Positions 25,970 to 34,854 of a stretch of 64,000 bases of DNA are shown in pieces. Position numbers and translations under genes: made by a program. The stretch comes from Obscuribacter phosphatis_A (lineage in GTDB: Bacteria; Cyanobacteriota; Vampirovibrionia; Obscuribacterales; Obscuribacteraceae). Location of the stretch: positions 43,603 to 107,602 of the forward strand of contig JAFLCK010000017.1 of the NCBI GenBank assembly GCA_017303615.1, given 5' to 3'. Under the pieces are notes generated by a model. The model saw only the letters and a program-made list of their open reading frames with translations, did no database searches and was not told the origin of the DNA. Position 1 is the first letter of the stretch; every line of letters begins with the position of its first letter.

Positions 25970-27094
25970 GTGGTAAGCAGCACAATGTCCGCAGGCAGTA
26001 TGGACGCTCCGAAGAGCGTGTCATCAGAAAAACCCTACCCTTGGATCATTTCTCCTTTCATCGATTTTTTCTTTATTTGCGGTGGCGGCGCCCTCATATT
26101 TTTTGCCGTCAATTATCTCTATTTGGGCTGGACCATTCCCACCTCACTGACCGACCCTGCTTCTTTCTGGCTTGTTACTATCGGTTTTCTCTCTCAACAT
26201 TTATTTGCCGATTCGCATAATAGCGCCACCTATTTGCGCATCTGGGGCTCGGCTGAAGACCAGGCACGCTTCAAGTTCCACCGTACCTGGCTGGCTTATT
26301 CGACAATTCCCATGTTTATTCTTGGGCTAAGTGTGCCTGGGCTGACTGGCACTTTTGTCTACATTTATCTAATCACCGTTTATTGGCACTATGTGGCGCA
26401 GACTTTTGGTATAGCGCTCATTTATTGCTACAAGCGCGGTTATTATATGACCGCCATCGAGAAAGAAATATTTCGCTGGTTCATGTTCTCTATGGTCGGC
26501 TGGACGACAATTCGCTTTCTCACATATCGCGACCTCAGTCCGCGTAATTGGTACGGTGTAGACATTCCTTTCTGGGGACCCTTGCCCGAGGTCTTCCACA
26601 ATACATCCCGTTTCTTATTCTTCTTTATGGCTGTCGCCTTTGTCATTGTGCTTGTGCGCAAATACCTGCGTGAAGACAAGATCATGCCTTGGCAGTCTTT
26701 CCTTTTGATTTTCACAGTGGGCTGCCTCGGTCTTTCTAAAGATGTTGCCAACACCATGTTCTGGCTTTATGTTCCAGGATTCTTCCATGGCAGCCAGTAT
26801 CTTGCTGTTTGTCTTGCTTATTATCTGAAAGAGCGCGGCATGCCTGAAGGTATGAATACCTGGGAGATATCCAAACAGGCTATGGGTGCACCCGGTATGA
26901 AGTATCTGGGCTTGGTCATACTTTCAGGCGTTTTCTTCTATGTTGGCATACCGCATTTCTTCATGCAGATTGGTTATAACTTCTCGATGATCGGTGGTCT
27001 GGTTCTTGCCTGCGTCAACTACCACCATTTCATTACCGATGCTGCTATCTGGCGGCTGCGCGACCCCTATTGCCGAAAGATACTTTTGGCCTGA
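25970..27094 (+). CDS. polytopic membrane protein with conserved histidines, unknown family (copy 1)
   Basis: The family is not recognised. The protein has about eight membrane helices and a short polar N-terminus beginning the conserved PYPWIISPFIDF. Residues shared with the next gene are concentrated in His-containing motifs: FADSHNSATYLRI, YWHYVAQTFGIALIYCYKRGY, FHGSQYLAV and, near the C-terminus, NYHHFITDAAIWRLRD. Clustered His in membrane helices suggests a metal centre, as in membrane desaturases or hydroxylases, but the exact His-box spacing of those families is not seen. The start is GTG 25970 with GAGGGAG exactly 7 nt upstream. The paralogue follows 20 nt later. Confidence 0.7.
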   Translation: MVSSTMSAGSMDAPKSVSSEKPYPWIISPFIDFFFICGGGALIFFAVNYLYLGWTIPTSLTDPASFWLVTIGFLSQHLFADSHNSATYLRIWGSAEDQARFKFHRTWLAYSTIPMFILGLSVPGLTGTFVYIYLITVYWHYVAQTFGIALIYCYKRGYYMTAIEKEIFRWFMFSMVGWTTIRFLTYRDLSPRNWYGVDIPFWGPLPEVFHNTSRFLFFFMAVAFVIVLVRKYLREDKIMPWQSFLLIFTVGCLGLSKDVANTMFWLYVPGFFHGSQYLAVCLAYYLKERGMPEGMNTWEISKQAMGAPGMKYLGLVILSGVFFYVGIPHFFMQIGYNFSMIGGLVLACVNYHHFITDAAIWRLRDPYCRKILLA

Positions 27095-27114
27095 TTTAAT
27101 AAAGAGGTAGTCCC

Positions 27115-28269
27115 ATGGTAAGTGCAACCTTCGGCTCTGACAGCGCTCCTTTGCAACCGCGGGCGGTGGCGACATCCACCACTCCCTATGCTTGGGTGGT
27201 TAGTCCGTTGTTCGACTATCTCTTCGTCGTAGGTGGCTTCTTTTGGATTCTCTTCCTCTTGCAAGTTTACTGGTTCCACTGGGATACACTCGATCCCAAA
27301 GCTCCGGGCCTAGCCGGCACTGCTTCATATGGTCTGCTTTTCGCCCAGACTTTAGGCACTTATATCTTTGCTGATGCTCATACTGTCTCGACTTATATGC
27401 GCATCTATTCAACAGCAGAAAACCGAGAAAGGTTCAAGCTTTATGCTTATTATCTGCCTTGGATGAGTTTGCTTCTCTTTTCGCTGTGTTTGCTCTATCC
27501 GCGGGCGGCAGGCTTTTGTGTCTATCTTCATTTGATGTGGGTCTTCCAGCATTATGTCGGACAGACATTTGGAATATCACTGATTTATTGCTACAAGCGC
27601 GGCTATGTCCTAAAAAATTGGGAACGCGAGACCTATCGCTGGTTTATGCATAGCTTCTCGGCCTTTGTTATATCTAGAATTCTTTGTTACCGTGATCATT
27701 CACCCGACGATCTCTGGGGTGTGAAACTGCCTTTCTATGCCCTGCCCGAAATATTGGCTCAGGTCTGCACCGTCATTTTTGCCGCCATGTCTTGTGCCTT
27801 CATCTTTGTCTTGTTGCGCAAAGCCATACTTGAGAAACAGTATTTCCCCTTGCCATCGCTTTGTTTGGTCTTCACTGTCTTGGGCATCGGCTTGTCAACC
27901 GGTATGGCTCATGCCATTCTCTGGGTTTACGGACCGCCCTTCTTTCACGGCAGTCAATATCTTGCTGTTTCGGTCAGTTTCTTTTTGAAGGAGCAAGCAC
28001 TGAAAATCTCGCGCGAACGTATGGGTGAGGTCAGCAGGCATATCTTAAGGGAATGTTTCTCGCGAGAAGGACGTTTTTATTGGGGTATGGTCATTTCAGC
28101 CGGCTTTCTCATCTATGTCTGCATTCCCAAGGTGCTTGAGAACTATGGCTTTGACTTTGTCGCCACGGCCACTATCATCCAAGCCTGCATCAACTTCCAT
28201 CATTTCACCGCCGATGGCGCTATATGGCGACTTCGCGACAAAACTTGCCGCGAAGTCCTGCTTGCCTAG
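27115..28269 (+). CDS. polytopic membrane protein with conserved histidines, unknown family (copy 2)
   Basis: A tandem paralogue of the preceding gene: 384 aa with the same about eight-helix layout and the same motifs (FADAHTVSTYMRI, HYVGQTFGISLIYCYKRGY, FHGSQYLAV and NFHHFTADGAIWRLRD before a CREVLLA end). AGAGG sits 7 nt before the ATG. Both proteins end in almost the same nine residues, which suggests that the C-terminus is functionally fixed. The first long periplasmic or cytoplasmic loop and the middle segment differ most, so the pair may form a heterodimer or handle different substrates. Function unknown. Confidence 0.7.
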   Translation: MVSATFGSDSAPLQPRAVATSTTPYAWVVSPLFDYLFVVGGFFWILFLLQVYWFHWDTLDPKAPGLAGTASYGLLFAQTLGTYIFADAHTVSTYMRIYSTAENRERFKLYAYYLPWMSLLLFSLCLLYPRAAGFCVYLHLMWVFQHYVGQTFGISLIYCYKRGYVLKNWERETYRWFMHSFSAFVISRILCYRDHSPDDLWGVKLPFYALPEILAQVCTVIFAAMSCAFIFVLLRKAILEKQYFPLPSLCLVFTVLGIGLSTGMAHAILWVYGPPFFHGSQYLAVSVSFFLKEQALKISRERMGEVSRHILRECFSREGRFYWGMVISAGFLIYVCIPKVLENYGFDFVATATIIQACINFHHFTADGAIWRLRDKTCREVLLA

Positions 28270-28317
28270 CGTTTGATATAATTGACCACCGGTTGGTTCT
28301 TTTGGGAAGTAATACCG

Positions 28318-28767
28318 GTGTCTAATTCAAAACAAACAATGGGCGTTGTGGCCGTAGTGCTGGCGGTGGTGGTCGGTCTAGCAATGTATAGCGCCAATGT
28401 CTTTCAGGAGAGAACCAAGTTCGTGCCGGCTAAGATCTTCGAGGCCGCTTTCGATGAGCCTGTCTCAAGGGCTGAGAATATGATCGGTGTCAAGGACGAT
28501 AGCTATCAGTACGACGTCTATCTCAAGTTCAAGTATCCCCACAAGCCCATCCATAAGTTTCAGAGTGAGTTCAAGAAAGCCTGGAACTTGGAAGCTCGTA
28601 ACTGGTTCAACGAGAAATTTCCTGATGATGAAGGTCTCAAAAAGCTAGACCACCTTGATTTTTGCAGTCGTCAGAAGAACGACCCGACCCTGGTGACCAA
28701 CGAATGGATCTTGTACAACAAGCTCACCGACGATGTTTATTATCGAATTTTTGGGACATCGCGTTAA
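28318..28767 (+). CDS. membrane-anchored protein of unknown function
   Basis: The family is not recognised. Starting at GTG 28318 (GGGAAG 8 nt upstream) the protein is about 149 aa: a short polar N-terminus, one membrane helix (VVAVVLAVVVGLAMYSA) and a soluble domain rich in aromatic and charged residues. It includes YDVYLKFKYPHKPIHKF and, near the end, VTNEWILYNKLTDDVYYRIF. The frame opens at TTG 28282, but that start has no ribosome-binding site and adds an unlikely hydrophobic stretch. It lies 48 nt after the second twin membrane gene, 21 nt before the TPR/retropepsin gene and on the same strand. Confidence 0.65.
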   Translation: MSNSKQTMGVVAVVLAVVVGLAMYSANVFQERTKFVPAKIFEAAFDEPVSRAENMIGVKDDSYQYDVYLKFKYPHKPIHKFQSEFKKAWNLEARNWFNEKFPDDEGLKKLDHLDFCSRQKNDPTLVTNEWILYNKLTDDVYYRIFGTSR

Positions 28768-28788
28768 GCGAGAAAAGAGAGTGAAAAG

Positions 28789-30294
28789 ATGAATCTTCCA
28801 TTTGTTAAGCAAGCTGCCGCCCTTGGTCTTTTCGCGATTATGTCCATCGGGGTGGTCTTTGCTCAAGGCAACGATATTACTTTCCAGAGCGGAGTACGTT
28901 GTTATAAGGCCGGTGAGTACAAAAATGCTCTCAACTATTTTCAGCAGGCTGAAAAAGATGCTTCCTACGATTTTCGTCCGCTCTATTACCGAGCCATGTG
29001 CTATCAAAAAATGGGACAGATTGGTTCGGCCAGACAAGCTTTTGCTACCCTGATTAATCGCTTTCCTGATTCTGAAGGGGCTGAGCTGGCTCGAAAGGCT
29101 TTAGCCATGCCTTCCAAAAAGAACCCGCCCATGGCCGGTGCCCAGGGTTTGAGCAAGATGCAAGTGCCTCAAGATATCTTGCCCAAATCTACCCAATTGA
29201 AAGGTCAGGAAGTAGACGGACGCGTTATTGTTGCCGCCAATATCGGCGGCAAAGAAGTTTCGGTTGTACTTGATGGTGAGCGCAGCGAATCTGTCTTGGG
29301 CATGAAGGTGGCCGAGAAAAGTAATTTGTCTATGATCGCCCTTGGCGGCAGAGATGGTCGAGAAGATGGCATCTACTCTGTCTATGATGTCACTCTCGGT
29401 GGTATCAAACGGCCGCAGATGCCAATTTATCTCTCTAATAAAGATAAGGAAGTGGCTATCCTCGGTCGTGACTTCCTTGCAGGCTATAAGATTGCCTTTG
29501 ATAAAGAGAAGGGTTTGGTGCGTCTAGACCAGATTGCCGGCTCTTCCAACCCTTTTGCTTCGGCCATGGCTCTCTATAACAAAGGTAAGTATAGGGAAGC
29601 TCTACCTCTTTTCCGTTTAGCCGTCACCAATCGTCCGCAGGATCCACGTCCTCTTTATTGTTTAGCCAACTGTTTGCAGCGAGCCGGTTATATAGAGCAA
29701 GCCAAAACTGCCTATAGGCAGGTGCGCAAGCGCTTTGGCAACAGTGAAGCCAGCTTTTTGGCAGGAGCAGCGCTTGAAACTTTCGACCCGGCCTTTAGAG
29801 CTGAGATGCGTGCCTTAGAAGCCTCGCAGCGCAACGACAGTGGACTGGCCAAAACAAAAGAAGACTATTTTGATGTGCCGTATGTAGTAGAAAACAGTCG
29901 TCTGCGCGTCACCGCTTATTTTGATAATGTGCCGGTGCAATGTTATTTTGAGTTCAATGAGCCGGCTTGTGTCTTTTCGACAGAACAGATCAAACAAATT
30001 GATGCCAATTATTTGATTGATCACGGCAATGTCACCACCACAAGCACAGATCCCACTGGTCAGGACAATCAACAGACGTTCACCACCACCTGGCAGGTGC
30101 GTATCAAGAGCATCAGGCTTGGCAAAGCTGAAGCCCGTGATGTGCCGGCCAATATCATCGAGTATCGTGGTTTGAACGGCATGACCGGTTGGAATACTTT
30201 TGTCAGACCGCTTCTTTGTGGTTCAGTCTTGAGAGACTATCGCTATGAAATAGAAACTACCAAAAGAGTATTGAGAATCTGGAAGAACAAGTGA
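28789..30294 (+). CDS. exported protein with two TPR segments and two retropepsin-like domains
   Basis: A 501-aa protein with a signal peptide (cleavage near FAQ, residue 26). The layout is a duplication: TPR (about 30-105), aspartic-protease-like beta domain (about 140-248), TPR (255-330), second beta domain (about 360-500). The first beta domain ends with AILGRDFLAGYKIAFD, typical of retropepsin folds, but the catalytic D-T-G is replaced by LDGERS (Asp162 kept). In the second the equivalent is CYFEFNEP with no Asp. Both are therefore probably inactive binding domains. The stop overlaps the GTG start of the GT-C-like gene (GTGA), so the two are coupled. Confidence 0.75.
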   Translation: MNLPFVKQAAALGLFAIMSIGVVFAQGNDITFQSGVRCYKAGEYKNALNYFQQAEKDASYDFRPLYYRAMCYQKMGQIGSARQAFATLINRFPDSEGAELARKALAMPSKKNPPMAGAQGLSKMQVPQDILPKSTQLKGQEVDGRVIVAANIGGKEVSVVLDGERSESVLGMKVAEKSNLSMIALGGRDGREDGIYSVYDVTLGGIKRPQMPIYLSNKDKEVAILGRDFLAGYKIAFDKEKGLVRLDQIAGSSNPFASAMALYNKGKYREALPLFRLAVTNRPQDPRPLYCLANCLQRAGYIEQAKTAYRQVRKRFGNSEASFLAGAALETFDPAFRAEMRALEASQRNDSGLAKTKEDYFDVPYVVENSRLRVTAYFDNVPVQCYFEFNEPACVFSTEQIKQIDANYLIDHGNVTTTSTDPTGQDNQQTFTTTWQVRIKSIRLGKAEARDVPANIIEYRGLNGMTGWNTFVRPLLCGSVLRDYRYEIETTKRVLRIWKNK

Positions 30295-31907
30295 GCAAGC
30301 CAGGGCATTACTTCTTATTGGCTTTGCTCCTCGTTCTCATTTTTTCTTTGCGCATGTTGGTCTCAATTTTTGCGCATCCTTTGCGAATTGGTTGGGATCC
30401 GGCTTTACACCTGCAGTGCGCCGAATTAATCACTATGGGAAAGATTCCCTATGTCGATATGTTTGATGTCAATCCACCCTTGATTTGGTATCTAGACACC
30501 ATACCAGCCTATTTCTCGAAAGTCTGGCAGGTGCCGCAGACTCTCGCTTTCAACCTTTTTTTAGTTGGTCTGATGGCTGTGAGCGCCTTACTTTCTTCTT
30601 TTGTCGTCTTTAGGCGGCTGCCTGCCAAAGAAATCAAAGATCGTGAGCTCCTCTATCTCGGCTTGATTTGCGGACTCTTGTTTTTTAACTTCCATTTGCG
30701 CTATGACTTTGGCCAACGCGAAGAGATTTTTGTACTTTTCTACTTTCCTTATTTGTTGCTGCGTTATGCTCGCTATCTAGGCGCCGGTTTCAAATTAGCG
30801 GAAGCTGCCCTAATTGGTGTGTTCGGCTCTATCGGTATTTGCTTGAAGCACTATTTTGTTTTGGTGGCATTCTTTGTGGAATTGGTGCTCTTTATAGCGC
30901 TGCGCCGCCGCGGTGAAACCAAGTCTGTTTTGCTTAGCGCTGAAAATATTGCTTGTTTGGTATTTGCTCTACTTTATGCCGGTCACTTTCTTTTGGCACC
31001 GCCGGCGATGTATGACAACTACTTCCATTTTCTCATTCCAGCTTTTGCTAAGGGCTATCAGTTCTGGGATACTTGCTTGGCCAACAGTTTGGGGGCTTGC
31101 GACAAAAGAGGGGTTTTCTTCTTGCTTTGTACCGGCAGTGCGCTCTCTTTGCTCGTTATGCCTCGCTATAAAGTCTTGCTCCCGCTCACAGTTTTCTCTT
31201 TGCTGTCGGTGATACCGTATTTGATGCAGTTTAAAGGCTGGAATTATCATGACATTCCAGTTTTTGCCGGGGCTTGCATTCTTTTGACCTGTTTAGGCGG
31301 TATTATCGTTGATCGACTTGGTAAACTACCCATCAAAGATTTGCAGCCTGTCATGCCCATTTTGACTGTCTGTCTAATTGCTGGCTATAGTCTGGTCAAT
31401 GCTCTAGAAGAAATAAATCAGACCAGGGCAGAGCGACAGTTTGATTTAGCAAGGCTTGGTTTTTCCACTATCTTTGGTCTAAAGCTCAGCTCACCTTATA
31501 GTGACATTGATTCGCCATTTACCGAGACACTGCTTAAATATGCCAATGCAAAAGATAATGTATTGTTTATCTCAAACGGCGTTTCTCCAGGCTATCCGCT
31601 TTTGACCCAATTGGCTCTCAGCCCTACTTCGAGACATTTGCACTGTTGTATTCTTTCTGTTTTAGCCTTTATCAAAGATACCCAGAGACCGACTGCCGAG
31701 GTGAAAAAACTTTTGGCACGAGAGCCCGAAGTGATCGCTCAGTATGCAGAAGACATCAAGAAAAATAGACCGCCGCTAATTTATATTCAGGTGGCACCGG
31801 TAAGCGCTTATCTTGAGCAATATAAATTTGTCGAAACTCATATGAAAGACTATGCCAAACTTGGCGAGGCAGCAAATTTCTATGTCTATAAGAGGGCTGA
31901 CCTATAA
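30291..31907 (+). CDS. GT-C-fold-like integral membrane glycosyltransferase (copy 1)
   Basis: A 538-aa protein with about 10-12 membrane helices and an exported C-terminal region. The first external loop begins IGWDPALHLQCAELITMGKIPY, the D-x...G-x-PY pattern seen in lipid-phosphate-sugar-dependent glycosyltransferases of the ArnT/PMT type, with DVNPPLIWYLD just after it. It would transfer a sugar from a polyprenyl-phosphate donor to lipid or protein at the outer face of the membrane. The start is GTG 30291, in a GTGA overlap with the previous gene and with GGAAG upstream. Donor and acceptor are unknown. Confidence 0.7.
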   Translation: MSKPGHYFLLALLLVLIFSLRMLVSIFAHPLRIGWDPALHLQCAELITMGKIPYVDMFDVNPPLIWYLDTIPAYFSKVWQVPQTLAFNLFLVGLMAVSALLSSFVVFRRLPAKEIKDRELLYLGLICGLLFFNFHLRYDFGQREEIFVLFYFPYLLLRYARYLGAGFKLAEAALIGVFGSIGICLKHYFVLVAFFVELVLFIALRRRGETKSVLLSAENIACLVFALLYAGHFLLAPPAMYDNYFHFLIPAFAKGYQFWDTCLANSLGACDKRGVFFLLCTGSALSLLVMPRYKVLLPLTVFSLLSVIPYLMQFKGWNYHDIPVFAGACILLTCLGGIIVDRLGKLPIKDLQPVMPILTVCLIAGYSLVNALEEINQTRAERQFDLARLGFSTIFGLKLSSPYSDIDSPFTETLLKYANAKDNVLFISNGVSPGYPLLTQLALSPTSRHLHCCILSVLAFIKDTQRPTAEVKKLLAREPEVIAQYAEDIKKNRPPLIYIQVAPVSAYLEQYKFVETHMKDYAKLGEAANFYVYKRADL

Positions 31908-31933
31908 AAGAAAAGCGCTTTACTAATCTCGAA

Positions 31934-33427
31934 TTGGCTAGCCTTGTCTTATTGGTTGTTTTTCTAGTGAGACTAGCTCTGCATCCTCTCATTATCGAGC
32001 CGGCCACAGCGGCCCATCTCACCTGTGTGCGTATGCTTTGCACTGAGGGTCTGACACTATCGGTCAATTTCTTTGATCGAATTTGGCCCCCACTTTTTGT
32101 TTTGCTCTATCCCTTGGGCTGGCTGGCTCGGTTTACAAGCCTCAGTACAATTGCTGCTTTGAATTTTATTGTGGCTATTTTGATCACTGGGGCAGTGTAT
32201 TTTTGTCTTAAACAGGCTCGACACCTTCCCTCCAGTCTTGGTTTCGATACTGCCGCCCTAAAGCTTTTGCCTCTGGTTGTTATTGCCTTTGCCAATCTCA
32301 CTTTCAACAATATGTCTGCCGCCGGACAGCTATTTCCAATTTTCCTTGCCCCCTTTCTGGCTTATTTGCCCAGACTTGGGCGCCGTAGTTTTGGCGTGCC
32401 GGCTTTCTATTTGATGCTTGCTTCTTCTCTTGAACCTTGTTTGACCCTTTATTTGCTGCTTATAGTGGCTGCTACTTATCCTTATTTTGCTCATCGCAAG
32501 AAGGCTATTTTTTTGCTGTTTGGCACAGTGGTCGCCTATCCGGCTCTCTCTTTCCTGCTTTGTTTTGCCTTAGACACCGCTTCAATTGGGCGATATTTAG
32601 ATACTGTCGCTTATATAGATTGGCTTGATTTCAAAAATTTCAACGACTATCTCTATTGGATGGAAAAGTCGCCCGACCTGCGCAATGCAATTTACGCGAT
32701 TATAGTCATGCTTTCGCTAGCCATGGCTTTTACAATCAGGCATGGTCGGCTGAACCGCTTGCTTATCTATTCTTCCTTGCTTGGTTTTGCTTACTTTATT
32801 GCCAGTCAGATTTTGACTACACCTTTTCTCTTGCCCATGTTTTTCTTTGCCTTTCTTGGCTTTACTGCCTGTTTGAGACAGCGACGCCTGCTTGCCTTGG
32901 CTGTTCTGCCCTTGGTATTTCTCGGTTCGCTTGCCTATGTTGCCGCTCAGGAATACAATTCTCTCTTTCGCATCAAGAATGATCTGTCAATCTTTGCAGA
33001 ATTCTTCAAAGACTTAAAATGCGAGCGGGTGATGATCTTGTCTTGGTATCCTCGTCCGGGCTTTCCCCTTATCGAGCAACTCAAGCTCAAGCCGGCACTT
33101 TGCACCTATGTTTATCCATTTATGGCATTTCACCATGGAACCGATAGTGAGCAAGCGAGACTGAAGCTTTTGGAGCTTGAGAATTCATTTTATAACGGGA
33201 TCAACTCTGCTTTAAATTCAAAGAAGCCACCGACTCTCTTGCTTATCGAAGATGGTGATATTCGCCAGAGACTGGAAGATACTGGTGTAATGAAGTCGGT
33301 CTATGAGAAGTACGTACAGATGGCTTCGCTGTCTCCCAATAGTCAGGATGAACTAGACAAACATCCGTATTTCGAATATCCAGGATATCGTAATACTTTC
33401 TCGGCCTTTATGCTTACCAAAGAGTAG
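31934..33427 (+). CDS. GT-C-fold-like integral membrane protein (copy 2)
   Basis: A divergent paralogue of the preceding gene, 497 aa with about ten membrane helices. Its first loop (EPATAAHLTCVRMLCTEG, then FFDRIWPPLFVLLYPL) matches copy 1 in position, but the acidic residue is Glu in IIEPATAAH rather than Asp in GWDPALH. The start is unclear: the frame is open from 31901 and the first standard start is TTG 31934 with no ribosome-binding site. The C-terminal soluble part includes FPLIEQLKLKPALC, parallel to FPLLTQLAL in copy 1. Confidence 0.65.
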   Translation: MASLVLLVVFLVRLALHPLIIEPATAAHLTCVRMLCTEGLTLSVNFFDRIWPPLFVLLYPLGWLARFTSLSTIAALNFIVAILITGAVYFCLKQARHLPSSLGFDTAALKLLPLVVIAFANLTFNNMSAAGQLFPIFLAPFLAYLPRLGRRSFGVPAFYLMLASSLEPCLTLYLLLIVAATYPYFAHRKKAIFLLFGTVVAYPALSFLLCFALDTASIGRYLDTVAYIDWLDFKNFNDYLYWMEKSPDLRNAIYAIIVMLSLAMAFTIRHGRLNRLLIYSSLLGFAYFIASQILTTPFLLPMFFFAFLGFTACLRQRRLLALAVLPLVFLGSLAYVAAQEYNSLFRIKNDLSIFAEFFKDLKCERVMILSWYPRPGFPLIEQLKLKPALCTYVYPFMAFHHGTDSEQARLKLLELENSFYNGINSALNSKKPPTLLLIEDGDIRQRLEDTGVMKSVYEKYVQMASLSPNSQDELDKHPYFEYPGYRNTFSAFMLTKE

Positions 33428-33456
33428 AATATAAACATCCTTCTCTTTGTGAGCAA

Positions 33457-34845
33457 TTGAACGAGCCAATATCAATTTTGTTAGTTGAAGACCAAGAGAT
33501 TGTTCGGCTTGGTCTATCTACTTGCTTGAAGCAACATTCTTTTGATATTGTCGGTGAAGCCACTGAAGGTGACGCAGCCGTGCGCAAAACGGTTGAACTG
33601 AGACCAGATTTGGCTTTGATGGATATTCTTTTGCCTGGACTGAATGGTATTGAGGCGACAAGGCAGATAAAGGCTATTGCTCCTCAGACTAGAGTCTTGA
33701 TGTGCACCAATAGAGATGACCATGAGAGCCTTTATGAGGCTCTAAACGCCGGTGCGGATGGCTTTTGTTCTAAAGAAATCTCTCAAGACGAATTGGCTGC
33801 TTATGCCATGCGCGTCGCCCAGGGTCAATTTTTTATCGAGCCTCGGCTGGTGCACAAGCTTTTGTCTGAGAAAGCGCCCTCCGGTCGCGGTCGCGATATC
33901 ATCGAGCTTTTGACCAGAAAGCTTACTGTCGATGAATTGGGTGCTTTGCTTGACAGCGGCACAGCCGTTAGACCAGCACGGGATAGTTCGCCCAAACTTT
34001 TGGTTGGTACTATTTTTTTAGGTAAGTACAAAGTCGAACGCTTTATTGGCCACGGTGGCATGGGTATGGTTTATCAGGCCACCCACTTGCTTATGGGCAG
34101 AAAAGTGGCGATCAAGCTTTTGCAGCATCAACTTTGCGGCGATAAAAAATGGTTGAAGCGCTTTCACGAAGAGTCTAGAGCCTTGGCATCGCTCAAGCAT
34201 GCCAGTATCGTTACTGTCTATGACTATGGTTTGACCGGCGACGGTATGCCTTATCTGGTTATGGACTTTATCGAAGGAAGGGGGCTGGACGCCTTGTTGT
34301 CAGCTCGCGGACCGATACCTCTATCTGAATTTTTTGAGATTTTCGTGCAGGTTTGCGATGGTTTAGCCGAGGCCCATGAAAATGGCATCGTGCACTGTGA
34401 CTTAAAGCCCGGCAATATAGTCGTTGAAGAGACAGCCAAAGGTAGACGCGTTAAGATCGTTGACTTTGGTCTATCTAAGGTGCAACCAGTTGGTAAAGGC
34501 AATCAGTTCAAATCTACCGATGCCTTTGAGATTCTTGGTAGTCCGCTCTATATGAGCCCTGAGCAGTGTCGCGGTCTGGCACTTGATTATCGCACCGATC
34601 TTTATTCTTTAGGGTTGGTTATGTATGAAGCTCTTTGCGGCGAGCCGGCATTTGCTGCGCCCACTGCCATGATGGTCTTTATGAAGCAAGTGGAAGAAGC
34701 ACCGCCGCGCCTAGAGACTAAATTACCCGATGCCGAATTACCAGAGGCATTGCTTGGTGTACTAGATGTGCTTTTGCAGAAAGAACCTGCGGCGCGTTAT
34801 TTGAGCGCAGCCAATATATCTATGGTTCTAAGAAGTCTAATCTAA
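33457..34845 (+). CDS. receiver-Ser/Thr protein kinase fusion (non-RD type)
   Basis: Residues 5-120 are a response-regulator receiver with acidic pair Glu11/Asp12, phosphoacceptor Asp56 (LMDILLP) and a Lys in FCSKEIS. A linker of about 60 residues leads to a Hanks-type kinase (190-460): GHGGMGMVY loop, Lys220 in VAIKLL, catalytic Asp315 in HCDLKPGN, and DFG Asp336. HRD has become HCD, so this is a non-RD kinase and may not need activation-loop phosphorylation. His-Asp phosphotransfer to the receiver would be expected to control the kinase; this is inferred. The start is TTG 33457. It converges on the hybrid kinase with 5 nt between the stops. Confidence 0.9.
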   Translation: MNEPISILLVEDQEIVRLGLSTCLKQHSFDIVGEATEGDAAVRKTVELRPDLALMDILLPGLNGIEATRQIKAIAPQTRVLMCTNRDDHESLYEALNAGADGFCSKEISQDELAAYAMRVAQGQFFIEPRLVHKLLSEKAPSGRGRDIIELLTRKLTVDELGALLDSGTAVRPARDSSPKLLVGTIFLGKYKVERFIGHGGMGMVYQATHLLMGRKVAIKLLQHQLCGDKKWLKRFHEESRALASLKHASIVTVYDYGLTGDGMPYLVMDFIEGRGLDALLSARGPIPLSEFFEIFVQVCDGLAEAHENGIVHCDLKPGNIVVEETAKGRRVKIVDFGLSKVQPVGKGNQFKSTDAFEILGSPLYMSPEQCRGLALDYRTDLYSLGLVMYEALCGEPAFAAPTAMMVFMKQVEEAPPRLETKLPDAELPEALLGVLDVLLQKEPAARYLSAANISMVLRSLI

Positions 34846-34854
34846 TTAGATTAG
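34837..34854. repeat. 18-bp perfect palindrome across two convergent stop codons
   Basis: CTAATCTAATTAGATTAG is self-complementary and contains the TAA of the plus-strand kinase (34843-34845) and the TAA of the minus-strand hybrid kinase (34851-34853). It lacks the T-run of an intrinsic terminator. Confidence 0.6.
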
